Below are positions 34,375-44,967 of a stretch of DNA of 64,000 bases, one piece after another. The position numbers and the translations under genes are program-made. The notes under the pieces were generated by a model that saw only the letters and a list, made by a program, of their open reading frames with translations, did no database searches and was not told the DNA's origin. This DNA is from Rhineura floridana (lineage: Eukaryota; Chordata; Lepidosauria; Squamata; Rhineuridae): the NCBI RefSeq assembly GCF_030035675.1, contig NC_084483.1, positions 148,401,425 through 148,465,424 of the forward strand, read 5' to 3'. How positions within the stretch are numbered: position 1 is the first letter of the stretch; each line of letters begins with the position of its first letter.

Positions 34375-34447
34375 ATAAAACTCACATTGCAGAAGCTTTA
34401 CTGGTTGCTGATTTGCTTCTGGGTTCACTTTATGGTGTTGGTGCTTA
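34375..34447 (+). repeat. Short L2 fragment fused in frame to the next L2
   Basis: Reads LQKLYWLLICFWVHFMVLVL, which is the L2 C-terminal segment usually HWLPxxxRxQFKVLVLT. It is directly followed in frame by the endonuclease end of the next L2 (NSGPTHVAGHALDLVFAS), so the order is reversed relative to one element. It is either an older L2 3' piece hit by the new insertion or a rearrangement. Confidence 0.65.
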
Positions 34448-36945
34448 GTAATTCTGGGCCCACCCATGTAGCCGGTCATGCTCTCGACCTTGTATTTGCC
34501 TCGGGTGGGGGAGGTAGTGCTCTGAAAATGGGGGTTATTTCTTCAGACCCCGTGTCATGGTCAGATCACTATCTGGTAAAAATGGACCTCTCATTGCCGC
34601 ACACCCTCCACAGGGGACAGGGACCTATTAGGATGGTCCGCCTCAGACGCCTGATGGAACCAACAGGATTCCTGAATGCGCTGGGAGATTTGGAGCTGAC
34701 TGAAGACCGCCCGGTCGAAACCCTGGTGACAGAGTGGAATAGAGAAATCACCAGGGCAATAGACCGGGTGGCTCCGAAACGTCCTCTCCCCCTGAATAGA
34801 GCTCAAACCGCACCGTGGTATACAACACGGTTGCGGGGCTTGAAGCAGGAGGTGAGACGACTAGAACGCCGGTGGCGGAAATCTTGCTCAGAAGACGATC
34901 GGACACGGGTTAGAGTAGCAATAGCGGCCTACCAAGTGGCAACAGAGGCAGCAAAGAGGGGTTTCTTTGCTGCTTCTATTGCATCTGCAGAATGTTGTCC
35001 CAGGAGGTTGTTCCAAGTGGTCCGAAGCCTCGTCGGTCCAGTTGCGCAGGAACCCTTGGAGCACTCTAAAGCCTCCTGTGACACATTTGCAAAACATTTT
35101 GCTGATAAAATCGATCGTCTGAAGAGTTCGATTCCGTACGCCGTGGACACAGGAAGCGGGCCAGAGGCGGTCAGTTGCGATCCGGTCCGGTGGGATCGGT
35201 TTCGGCCTCTTCCCTCTGAGGAAGTGGACAAGGTGCTCTCTACTGTGAGACTGACCACTTGTTTGTTTGATCCTTGCCCTACATGGCTCATTGTGAGCTG
35301 TAAAGAGAGACTGAGCAAAGGGATCAAGGCGGTGGTAAATGCCTCCTTGGAAGAGGAGGCATTGCCATCGGCCCTCAAGGAGGCGGTAATAAAGCCCATC
35401 TTAAAGAAGCCCTCATTGGATCCCCAAGATTTGAATAACTTCCGCCCAGTCTCCAATTTACCATTTTTGGGCAAGGTGATCGAACGCGTGGTGGCCAAAC
35501 AGTTACAGACACACTTGGAGGAAGCGGATTATTTAGATCCATTCCAATCGGGCTTCAGGACTGGACATGGAACTGAAACAGCCTTGGTTGCCCTGGTGGA
35601 TGATTTGAAGAGGGCGTTGGATAGGGGTGAATACTCATTCCTCGTCCTCCTGGATCTCTCTGCGGCTTTTGATACCGTCGACCACGGTATCCTTTTGGAT
35701 CGCCTGGAGAGATTGGGAATCGGGGGCACTGTGTTACAGTGGTTCCGATCCTATCTCTCTGACAGGCACCAACGAGTGGCAGTGGGGGAGGAGGTTTCAG
35801 ACCCTTGGCCTCTTAATTGTGGTGTGCCACAGGGCTCTATCCTCTCTCCCATGCTATTTAATATCTATGTAAAGCCACTGGGGGCCATCATCAGGAGATT
35901 TGGGCTGCAGTGCCACCAATATGCGGATGACACTCAGCTCTATCTCTCATTCAAGTCCTCACCAAAGTTGGCTGCGGAGACCATTTCCAAGTGCTGGAGT
36001 CCGTAAGTGAATGGATGGGAGGCAACAGGCTGAAACTGAACCCCGACAAGACCGAAGTACTGCTTGTGGGAGACAAGAGACGATTAGGAGATTTTGACCT
36101 GGTGCTGAATGGGGTTAGTTTGCCCCTGAAGGACCAGGTTCGCAGCCTCGGGGTCATTCTTGACTCCCAGCTGTCCATGGAGGCTCAGGTATCAGCAGTG
36201 AGCCGGGCAGCTTGGTATCAATTGCATCTGATACAGAGGCTGCGACCCTATCTTCCGGTTCATCTGCTCCCACGGGTAGTGCATGCACTGGTCTCCTCTC
36301 GCTTAGACTACTGTAATGCGCTCTACGTGGGGCTACCCTTGAAGACGGTCCGGAAATTACAGCTGGTACAGAATGCGGTGGCACGGTTGATTACGAACAG
36401 CCGCCGACGGGATCACATCACCCCGGTACTTGAAGATCTACACTGGTTACCAGTTGTTTACCGAGCCCAATTCAAGGTGTTGGTATTAACCTTTAAAGCC
36501 CTACACGGTTTCGGTCCAGTGTATCTAAAGGAGCGCCTCCAGCATCACCAAGTATGCCGCCTGAGAAGATCAGCCTCTCAAGACCTTCTCTCGGTCCCAC
36601 CAGTTAAAACAGCTAGACTGGTGCGGACCAGAGAGAGGGCATTCTCGGTTGTGGCCCCCACCCTCTGGAACTCTCTGCCATACGATCTACGCCATGTCCC
36701 TTCCTTGGTAGGTTTCCGCCAAGGACTAAAAACATGGCTATTTCAGCGGGCATATAGAATCCCTAGTTAATTTTAGTTTTATAGTGTACAGATGGGGGTA
36801 ACTGAATATGTTATAATTGTATTTTTATGTATTTTATAAGTGTATTTTAAATTTAATTATGTACGCCGCCTAGAGTGGCTGTTCATTCAGCCAGATAGGC
36901 GGCCTAAAAATAAAATTTTATTATTTTATTATTATTATTATTACA
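34448..36945 (+). mobile_element. L2-type LINE, endonuclease end and full RT
   Basis: It begins in the endonuclease domain (GHALDLVFAS, SWSDHYLVKMDL), then linker, then [66 protein letters not shown]. The main frame is open to 36006. One frameshift near 35995 moves the rest to another frame, open to 36770 (RERAFSVVAPTLWNSLP). The 3' UTR ends 'cctagagtggctg...ccagataggcggcc' with an (ATT)n tail at 36920-36943. It is antisense to RMDN2. Near-intact coding suggests a young insertion. Confidence 0.92.
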
Positions 36946-37084
36946 TTTAAAGGACAATGCATTCAAAACTGCCCCCACATGGCCCCTCCCAACCCAACTC
37001 CAATGCTCAATTCCACGCAGAAGCCTCATTTTCTGTTGACCTGCATACAAACACAGTCATGCTAAAAACTTGGCTCTGTGTGCG

Positions 37085-37272
37085 AATCTCAGTGGTAGAA
37101 CATCTGCTTTGCATGCAGAAGGTCCCAAGTTCAATCCATGGCATTTCCAGATAGGTCTGGGAGAGACTGTCTGTGTGAAATCCTGGAGAGCTGCTGCCAG
37201 TCAGTGCAGACAGTACTGAGCTATATGGACCAATGGTCTGACTCAGTATAAAGCAGTTTCCTAAGTTCCTAC
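37085..37272 (+). repeat. tRNA-headed SINE with CR1-like tail
   Basis: Head 'ctcagtggtagaacatctgc', B-box-like 'aagttcaatccatgg', body 'gagagctgctgccagtcagt', tail 'gactcagtataaagcagttt' and 'cctaagttccta'. Confidence 0.8.
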
Positions 37273-37781
37273 TTATTACATGTCTAAGACTGTCTAGTTT
37301 GGAGCTGGAGAGGGTGCTCTGGGTGTCAATTGCACTCAAAATAGCTTGGAAGCACAACAGAGCTACCCTACTGTACAACTCCAAGTAGAGAGGAAGACGG
37401 GGGCTCATTTTTTAGGCTTGTCAAAGGGAGACAGAAGTCTTGCCATGGCAAAGAGATTTGTGGTACATTGGTCACAGAATTTTTGGCAGCCTCATCAACT
37501 ATTAACCATCAAGCAGAGACTTGTTCCAGTGTAACAGATCCAAGATCTTTCCTTTTAAGTGTGTGTTGAGTGACTACTGGCCTTTTATGGCTAAGTGTTT
37601 TGTTCTAGCAGTTACGCCTTGTCCTTTTGTCTCTTCTTCATTGTTTGGATTTTATGGATTTTATATTTCATTTAATTTTGTTCCTTTCTTTGAGAATGTT
37701 GAATTGAAACACAAATTATAAATTCTTTAAATAAAATAAAAACTGTCACAGTTGCACTTTATACATTTCACTGGGGACGAC

Positions 37782-37968
37782 TTAAGAGCTCAGTTGTAGA
37801 ACTTGACATGCAGAAGGGCCCAGATTCAGCCCCCAACATCTTAGGTTAAAAGGATCTCAAGTAGCTACGCTGAAAGATCTCTTCCTGAATCCCTGAAGAG
37901 CTGCTGCCAATCAATGGAGAGCATTCTAAGCTTGATGGTCTGACCTTGTAATACAAAGCTTCATACTG
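37782..37968 (+). repeat. tRNA-headed SINE with CR1-like tail, diverged
   Basis: Head 'agctcagttgtagaacttga' and body 'gaagagctgctgccaatcaa' match the family of 37085; the tail is 'tgtaatacaaagcttcatac'. It is an older copy of the same family, 500 bp away in the same orientation. Confidence 0.65.
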
Positions 37969-38062
37969 TCAACTCTTTTCTGAGAACAGAAGTAAAATTG
38001 CTCAATTTTTAAATAGGCCTTATGGGGTTTCTGCTATGTAAAAGGACTTGAGACTCACTTAC

Positions 38063-38140
38063 TTCATAACACCATCTTCCAGTTAGGTAATATAAAAAGG
38101 GATCCTGAGGCTTAAGCACAATTGCTTTGTCTAGATGCTC
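38063..38140 (-). CDS. RMDN2: RMDN2 exon, [18 protein letters not shown] segment
   Basis: On the - strand after acceptor CTTTCTTACAG the exon reads [20 protein letters not shown] and GRWCYE: 26 codons, phase 0 at both ends, consensus donor GAA|GTAAGT. It matches human RMDN2 EHLDIAIKLLPEEPFLYYLKGRYCYT. The A-I-x-L-x-P-x-D-P pattern is a typical TPR-like second helix and turn. It joins to [10 protein letters not shown] in the next exon. Confidence 0.95.
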
Positions 38141-38803
38141 CTGTAAGAAAGAAGACTAAAATGAAGTTTCTTTTTCTTGTTTGCAACTGCCTGGTTAGAA
38201 GCCAAAGCTCACAAAGAGGGCCAAGTGAGCACGACCCTTTGCTAAATTTGGCCAGGCACTCTGTTTTAATTATAATTATTCAAAGCCATCTTTACATTAA
38301 GAAGCCACAAACAAGTTATTAATGAACACACATTTAGAAGAGAGTAAGTAATGTCTTAGAATCAGTAATGGAAGGGTGCAATACTACGTCAGTTAAAATC
38401 AACAGCACTGCCATTAACTTTAAGATTAGCAGCATTTTTAATTCTATCAGCAGTACATCAGCAGTCACAAGCAAACCCAAACATAAATGACATTTATTAT
38501 ACAAACACATAATTATGCACATCCTTCCCAGTCTGCTGCTGTTCTTTAGACATTCAGACTTGGGAGCAGTACAACAATCTTATGGCTGGTTCACAAAGTC
38601 ATGCTTAAATCTTTTCAGTTTGAAAGCTAGTTCATGATGTCTGGTAGGAGCATACAAAAATAATCTAATCTCCTCAACATAATCCTGGCACTGAACCATG
38701 CCCCCCAGGCAGAGTTACTTTTACTCTGAACACTGTCTTCAAAACTGTCAGGAGGAAGTAATTTAATAATAGCAGGAGCTTAAGAAAGCTACCAAAAACA
38801 TAC
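38141..38803 (-). other. RMDN2: RMDN2 intron, 663 bp
   Basis: Donor GTATGT, acceptor TTACAG, phase 0. No repeat or exon was recognised. Confidence 0.75.
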
Positions 38804-38879
38804 CTTAAAGAGGTATCCATTCCTGATTTTGTTCTGTATACTTTCAAACTGAGACATGTAGCCACACATCATTGCAAAC
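38804..38879 (-). CDS. RMDN2: RMDN2 exon, CGYxSxFExIQNKI segment
   Basis: On the - strand after the acceptor CCTCTTTAG the exon adds one base completing a Trp codon, then reads [20 protein letters not shown] and GYLFK (25 codons); donor AAG|GTATGT. Human RMDN2 has YAVLCGYVSEFEGLQNKINY. The CGY and FE.(L/I)QNKI marks identify the family. The incoming phase (2) matches the donor of the exon at 49899-49959 (CAG TG|). Confidence 0.95.
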
Positions 38880-39369
38880 CTAAAGAGGAAGCAGCAAGTA
38901 ACCGGGGTGGGAGTAGGAAGAGAGAAGCACCAAAACATTCACGATCATTTTAATCACAATGATGCCAGCCTGGCTGAGATCCTCATATGAAAGAAAGACC
39001 GATATGTGAGTGCATGAAAGAAACCATCTGCAAAACCAGTTTAATGTGGCACACAAAAGCAGATGTAGTCAAAACAAACTCAAACCCATCCAAATATATT
39101 AAGCAGGGCTGTAATGGTTAGTCTATTAAATGATTTAAGCATTTTGACAGACAAAAAAAATTAAAGAATTTTAAAATTATTGTTCAAACTTTTCACAAAA
39201 ACCACAGGAGGCATGTAATCTTAGAAGAGGCATTCCTTCTCTTCTCTCACACAGAGCAGAATGCCTTTTCTAAGATGGTGCCTGCTGTGACCCATAAGGG
39301 ATAATCTAAAACAAATAATGCATTTTTTGTTCAAAACAATTATTCTGTTCACATGCAACATTGTTGTAT

Positions 39370-39475
39370 TTTAGAGTTTATTTTAATTACTGCTTTTAAT
39401 TATTAGAGATCCCGAGTGCCACATAAGCATGAGAAGTGTGGGATATAAATGCTCATATAAATTTAAAAAAAATCC
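39370..39475 (+). repeat. LINE 3' end fragment
   Basis: 'tgcttttaattattagagat' to 'gtgggatataaatgctcat' resembles a LINE terminus with the 'gggatataaat' end. Family L2 or CR1-like; short and old. Confidence 0.45.
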
Positions 39476-40502
39476 TTATATTATCAGATTTTGTCTCAGA
39501 AATATAAATGAAAATGTTGGGAAGGCTTTGAATCAGTTTTGACTCCAGATGCTTTTATATACTATTGAGTGTTCACACTATTTTACCTTCCTCCTCTCCT
39601 CCCACTAAACACACACCACAAATGGTTTATGACAGTTGCAAGCAGAGGGATGACAACATATTTCCCATTTATATGGAGAGAGCAATGTATGCTTCTATAG
39701 TGTTCAACCACTCTGTATTTTTTTTATAGGACAAATTCAGGTTATCCCAGAAGAGATGATTTACAACATTATGGAAGATCTTTCAAAACTAGTCTGTCAA
39801 AAATTATCATCATCATCATCAAGACTGTTGGCAAATCTAAGCAGGAAAGATAAAGGAATTTCAACTATTTGGATGAGAAAAGGATACTAAAAACTTAATT
39901 TCCCGTAAGTTGCAAAAATACAGGGAACATTTTCTCTCCAAAACCCCTTGGCTCATTAGGTGCTAATCAGATAAAACCAGCTCAATGGACTGCAGCTAGA
40001 AAAGAAAACAATGAAATGCAAACAAGCTAATCCCGGGTTTTCACCAAGTCTGTGCGTGACAAGGAAAGAGAAGTGCTGGGCTAAACCAGTTAAGGGTGAT
40101 ACTTTTACAGATACTTTCTAGACAAATAAAAAGCTGCTTATTTTTCTTAGTGCAAGTCACACTGGTTTCAATCATATCTGCTCCTAAAAACAGAGAAGGG
40201 AAGTTTTTGAATGGAAGGCATAGATTTTATTATCCTCCTTTTTATTACCCCCTTTTAAAAATAAAAACAATTCCAAAGAACTATGCTACAGCATGGAAGA
40301 AGATAAGTACAGAAGTTCTTATTTCAACTTCAGGGAAGGAGTAATTTAGCCAAGGAAGCAATTATAGGAAGGAGAGGTGGTGGTATTGCTGGCATTTCCC
40401 ACTTAATTTTTTTATTTAAAGAGCTACATGAATTTTGCTGTACATAAGAACATAAGAAGAGCCTGCTGGATCAGACCAATGGCTCATCTAGTCCAGCATC
40501 CT

Positions 40503-40618
40503 CAGAGCGTGGAAAAGTTGCTTTTTTAAAGTACAACTCCCATCAGCCCCAGCCAGCATGGCCACTGGATTGGGCTGATGGGAGTTGTAGTTCAAAAAAG
40601 TAACTTTTCTAAGCTCTG
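40503..40618. mobile_element. hAT-like hairpin MITE nested in the CR1
   Basis: The left arm 'ggaaaagttgcttttttaaa' and 'gtacaactcccatcagcccc' pairs with 'gggctgatgggagttgtagt' and 'tcaaaaaagtaacttttct'. Ends are CAGAG and CTCTG. Flanked by AGCATCCT at 40495-40502 and 40619-40626, an exact 8-bp target duplication, which restores the CR1 reading 'agcatcct|gttctcat'. Confidence 0.9.
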
Positions 40619-41880
40619 AGCATCCTGTTCTCATAGTGGCCAACCAGATGCCCATGGAAAGCCTGCAAGCTGGGTCTGAGTGCAAAACCCTCCCCTCCTG
40701 TGGCTTCCAGCAACTGGTATTCAGAAGCATACTTTCTCTAACTATGGAGGCAGAGCACAGCCATCATGGATAGTAGTCATCAATAGCCTTATCCTCCATG
40801 AATTTGTCTAATCCTTGTTCAAAGCCTACCAAGTTGGTGGCCATCATCGTCTCTTGTGGGAGTGAATTCCATAGTTTAACTATGCACTGTATGAAGTACT
40901 TTATTTTATCTGCTCTAAATCTTCCAGCATATAGCTTCATTGGATGTCCACAAGTTCTAGTGTTATGACAGAGGGAGAAAAACATTTCTTTCCACTTTCT
41001 CCATGCCATGCATACTTTTATACACTTCTGTCATGTCACCTCTGATTCACCTTTTCTCTAAACTTAAAAGCCACAAATGCTGCAACCTTTCCTCATAGGG
41101 GAGTCACTCCATCCCCCTTCATAACTTTGGTTGCCCTTTTCTGAACCTTTCCAGCTCTACAATATCCTTTTTGAGATGAGGCAACCAGAACTGCATACAG
41201 TATTCCAAATGCGGCTGGATCATAGATTTATATAATGTTATTATGATATTGGCAGTTTTATTTTCAATACCTTCCTAATGATCCCTAGTATGGAATTTGC
41301 TTTCTTCCACAGCCACTGCACATTGGATCAACATCTTCACTGAGCTAGTTCAGACCTCATGAGCATAAAAATGAAATTAAGTGGGGGTTTTTTTGCTCCA
41401 CTATGCATAACTTCACACTTTTGTAACACTGAATTGCGTTTGCCATTTCACCACCCACTCGCTTAGTTTGGAGAGGTCCTTTTTGCAGCTCTTTCCAATC
41501 CCATTTTGTTTTAACAACCCTGAACAATTAGTATCATCAGCAAACTTGGCACCCTCACTACTTACCCCAAACTCTAGACTGTTTATGAACAAAGTCAAAA
41601 AGCACAGGTCCCAATACTGATCCTTGGGGGACCCCACTGTTAAAATCTTTCCACTGGGAGAACTGTCCATTTATTCCTGCTCTCTGCTTTCTGTTTCCTA
41701 GCCAGTTCCCGATGCACAAGAGGACCTCTCCTCTTATCCCATAACTGCTAAGCTTCCTTAGGATTCTTTGGTTAGGTACCTTGCTGAAAGCTTTTTGAAA
41801 GTCCAAGCACACTATGTCAACATGATCACCTCTATCTATGTGCTTGTTGACACTCTCAAAGAACTCTTAAAAGGTTAGTG

Positions 41881-42018
41881 CAGTGTTTCTCAACCGGTGT
41901 GCCTCCAGATGTTGTTGGACCACAACTCCCATCTTTCCTGACCATTGGCAATGCTGGCTGAGGCTGATGGGAGTTGTGGTCCAACAACATCTGGAGGCAC
42001 ACCGGTTGAGACACACTG
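41881..42018. mobile_element. hAT-like hairpin MITE, almost perfect palindrome, nested in the CR1
   Basis: The left arm from CAGTGTTTCTCAACCGG through 'atgttgttggaccacaactc' pairs with the right arm over more than 50 bp with only one mismatch seen; the loop is about 30 bp. Exact 8-bp target duplication GGTTAGTG at 41873-41880 and 42019-42026. CAGTGxTTCTCAACC is a well-known hAT terminus. Arms this alike suggest a recent insertion or gene conversion between arms. Confidence 0.93.
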
Positions 42019-43477
42019 GGTTAGTGAGACAGGCCTTGCAGAAGCCATGCTGGAATTGTTCTATTTGCTTGGTTATTTTATCTTTAACAACTTTCCACCA
42101 GTTTTCCTGGGACAGAAGCTAACCTGCCTGTAATTTCCAGGATCCCTCCCAGATACCTTTTTAAAAATTGGAGTAATATTGGCCATTTTCCAGTCCTCAG
42201 GTACGGAGGTGTATCTGAGGGACAAGTTACATATTTTTGTTAGAAGATTAGCAATTTTACATTTGAGTTCTTTGAGAACTCTCAGGCAGATGCCATCTGG
42301 ATCCAACAATTTGCCAATTTTATTTTGTCTATTAACCTAGAATGTCATATCTCATCACCACTATTTGCTTCAGTTCCTCAGACTCCCTTCCTGCAAAGGT
42401 TAGTTCAGGCACAGGGAAGATATGCCCTGTATCCTCCGTGGTGAAGACAGATGCAAAGAATTCATTTGGCTTCTCTGTAATCTCCTTATTCTGCTTTAGA
42501 CTACCTTTGACTCCCTTGTCATCCAAGGGTCCAACCACCTCCCTACATGGTCTCCTACTTTGAATGTATTTAAATAATTTTTTTGTTGTTAGTCTTTATA
42601 TTTTTAGCAAAGTGCTCCTCACACTCCTTATTTAGCATGCCTTATTGTCTGCTTGCTTTTCTTTTGCCAGAGTTTGTGTTCCTTTTTATCCTATTATCCT
42701 CATTTGGAAAAGACTTCAATTTTTTGAAGGAAGCCTTTTTGCCTCTAATAACATATTTGACTCCCCTTGTTAACCACACTGGCATCCTCTTGATCTGGTG
42801 ATACCTTTCCTGATACGCAACATACACTCCAGTTGAGTTTCTATTATTGTGTTATTAAGCAACTCCCAAGCATTTTGGAATGATTTGACCTTTTTTTTTG
42901 TAATTGTGCTGCTTCAAAAATGATAAAAACCAAACACAGGCATACACAAAAAACAGATGCTACAATGTCACTGAGAAGCACCCACTATACAATGTCTGGA
43001 GAAGGATGTACGTGTGGCTAACAATGAGGTGGGTAAAGTGGCAACACTGCCACCCGCCATGTTGCACCCACCATGTGCACAGAAAATAGTGAGATGAACA
43101 CATCAAAAAGCAGTGTACATCCCTGAAATGTGGATGGGCAACAGCAATTCAACTTGGAAAAACAATTGTTAGTATCATTAGGAGCCACCTGTCTGGCCGC
43201 ACCCTATGACTCACAGGCACAATCTAAAGGGACACTCACAACCTAGTTCTGTCCTTGCATGGAAGAAATATGGTAGATGGTATAGTACAATTTGCTAGCA
43301 ATTGATGTCTTCAGAAGAGAAAAGTCATCTAGATCCTATACAATATAGTAACTTCTGCACAATCTCCATGCAAAATTAATTTTATCTGAGAAACCCTAAA
43401 GCAACTTCTGATAATCACAATGTATACATTAAATGAAGAGTTATTATCTGTTAGAGCTTCATCCCCTGAAAGAAACT

Positions 43478-43580
43478 CTTAGGCTACAATCCTATACAAA
43501 TGCGCCAGATTGCAAGCCCTACTGCACACAGTGGGGTGTACTTTGGGGTAAACATGAATAGGATTGTGCTGCAAAGCACA
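43478..43580. repeat. 'CAATCCTATAC' foldback repeat
   Basis: Left 'ggctacaatcctatacaaat' pairs with right 'catgaataggattgtgctgc'; between them 'cagtggggtgtactttgggg'. This is the clearest palindromic copy of the family in the window. Confidence 0.6.
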
Positions 43581-43634
43581 GTTGCCTGCTCTACTTAAAT
43601 AATACTGGACACAGTACTCATCTGCCTATAGGAT

Positions 43635-44935
43635 GAGTTAATTAATTAATTATTGTATTTATATACTGCCCCATAGCAGAATCTCTGTGGGCGGTTTTCA
43701 ATAACTAAAAACATTAAAAACAAATATACAAATTTAAAAACACATATTTTAAAAACAATATAAAACACAATTTAAAACAATTTAAAACACATGCTAAAAT
43801 GCCTGGGAGAAGAGGAAAGTCTTAACCTGGTGCTGAAAAGATAACAGTGTTGGTGTCAGGCGCACCTCATCACAAAAACCATTCCATAATTTGGGGGCCA
43901 CCACTGAGAAGGCCCTCTCCCTTGTTGCCAGACTCCCAGCTTCCCGCGAAGTAGGCACCCGGAGGAGGGCCTTTGATGTTAAGCGTAGTGTACAGGTAGG
44001 TTCGTATCGGGAGAGGCGTTCCATCAGGTATTGTGGTCCCAAGCCATGTAAGGCTTTATAGGTTAAAACCAGCACCTTGAATCGAGCTCGGAAACATACA
44101 GGCAGCCAATGAAAGCAGGCCAGAATTGGTTTTATGTTACCAATCTGGCCACTGCATTTTGCACAAGCTGCAGTTTCTGCACCATCTTCAAAGGCAGCCC
44201 CACACAGAGCGCATTGCAGTAATCTGGCTTGGAGGTTACCAGAGCATGGACAACTGAAGCCAGGTTATCCCTGTCCAGATAGGGGTGTAGCTGGGCCACC
44301 AACCGAAGTTGGTAGAAAGCACTCCGTGCCACCAAGGCTACCTGAGCCTCAAGTGACAGAGATGGTTCTAGGAGAAACCCCAAGCTACGAACCTGTTCCT
44401 TCAGGGGGAGTGCAACCCCATCCAGGACAGGTTGGACATCCACCATCCAATCAGAAGAACCACCCACTAGCAGCATCTCAGTCTTGTCTGGATTGAGCCT
44501 CAGTTTATTAGCCCTCATCCAGTCCATTGTTGCAGCCAGGCACTGGTTCAGCACATTGACAGCCTCACTGAAAAAGATGAAAAGGAGAAATAGAGCTGCG
44601 TATCATCAGCATACTGATGCCAATGCCCTCCAAAGCTCCGGATGACCGCACCCAACGGTTTCATGTAGATGTTGAACAGCATCGGGGACAGAACTGACCG
44701 CTGCGGAACCCCATACAGTCCAGGGTGCCGGGCAATGTTCCCCAAGCACCACCTTCTGGAGATGACCTGCCAGCTAGGAGCGGAACCACTGCCATGCAGT
44801 CCCTCCCACTCCCAACTGAGCCAGTCTTCCCAGAAGGATACCATGGTCAATTGTATCGAAAGCCGCTGAAAGATCAAGAAGAATCAACAGTGTCACACCC
44901 CCCCTGTCTCTCTCCCGACAAAGGTCATCATTTAT
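43635..44935 (-). mobile_element. L2-type LINE, 5'-truncated, RT half
   Basis: On the - strand: [38 protein letters not shown] (intact YADD), MDWMRANKLRLNPDKTEMLL, and RERAFSVVAPKLWNGF near 43890. Three frame pieces (44877-44548, 44554-44132, 44075-43794) show two or so frame breaks. The 3' UTR ends at the AT-rich 43635 region. Its 5' end stops inside RT exactly where the tail of the next L2 begins (about 44931). Confidence 0.88.
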
Positions 44936-44936
44936 T

Positions 44937-44967
<31 letters not shown>

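Larger units (their letters stand above)
30167..38062 (-). other. RMDN2: RMDN2 intron, 7.9 kb
   Basis: Phase 0 intron with donor GTAAGT (reverse of 38057-38062). It holds tRNA/CR1-type SINEs, a 5S-headed SINE, two Tigger-like MITEs and an L2 copy on the opposite strand. The parts 30790-31460, 31700-32430 and 32690-34000 show nothing else I can name. Confidence 0.7.
40442..42890 (-). mobile_element. CR1-type LINE, decayed, with two nested MITEs
   Basis: On the - strand, broken frames read in order: NEFFASVFTTED, LRYTSVPEDWKMANITPIFK, QKAFSKVPNQRIL, GVPQGSVLGPVLF, KFADDTN and, at the end, WNSLPQETM..FEQGLDKFMED. FADDT and the LDKFMED end are marks of CR1 rather than L2. The 3' end has the CR1-like octamer TTCTTATG twice (read at 40442-40460). 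Stops are scattered throughout, so it is old. MITEs at 40503-40618 and 41881-42018 entered later. Confidence 0.85.
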
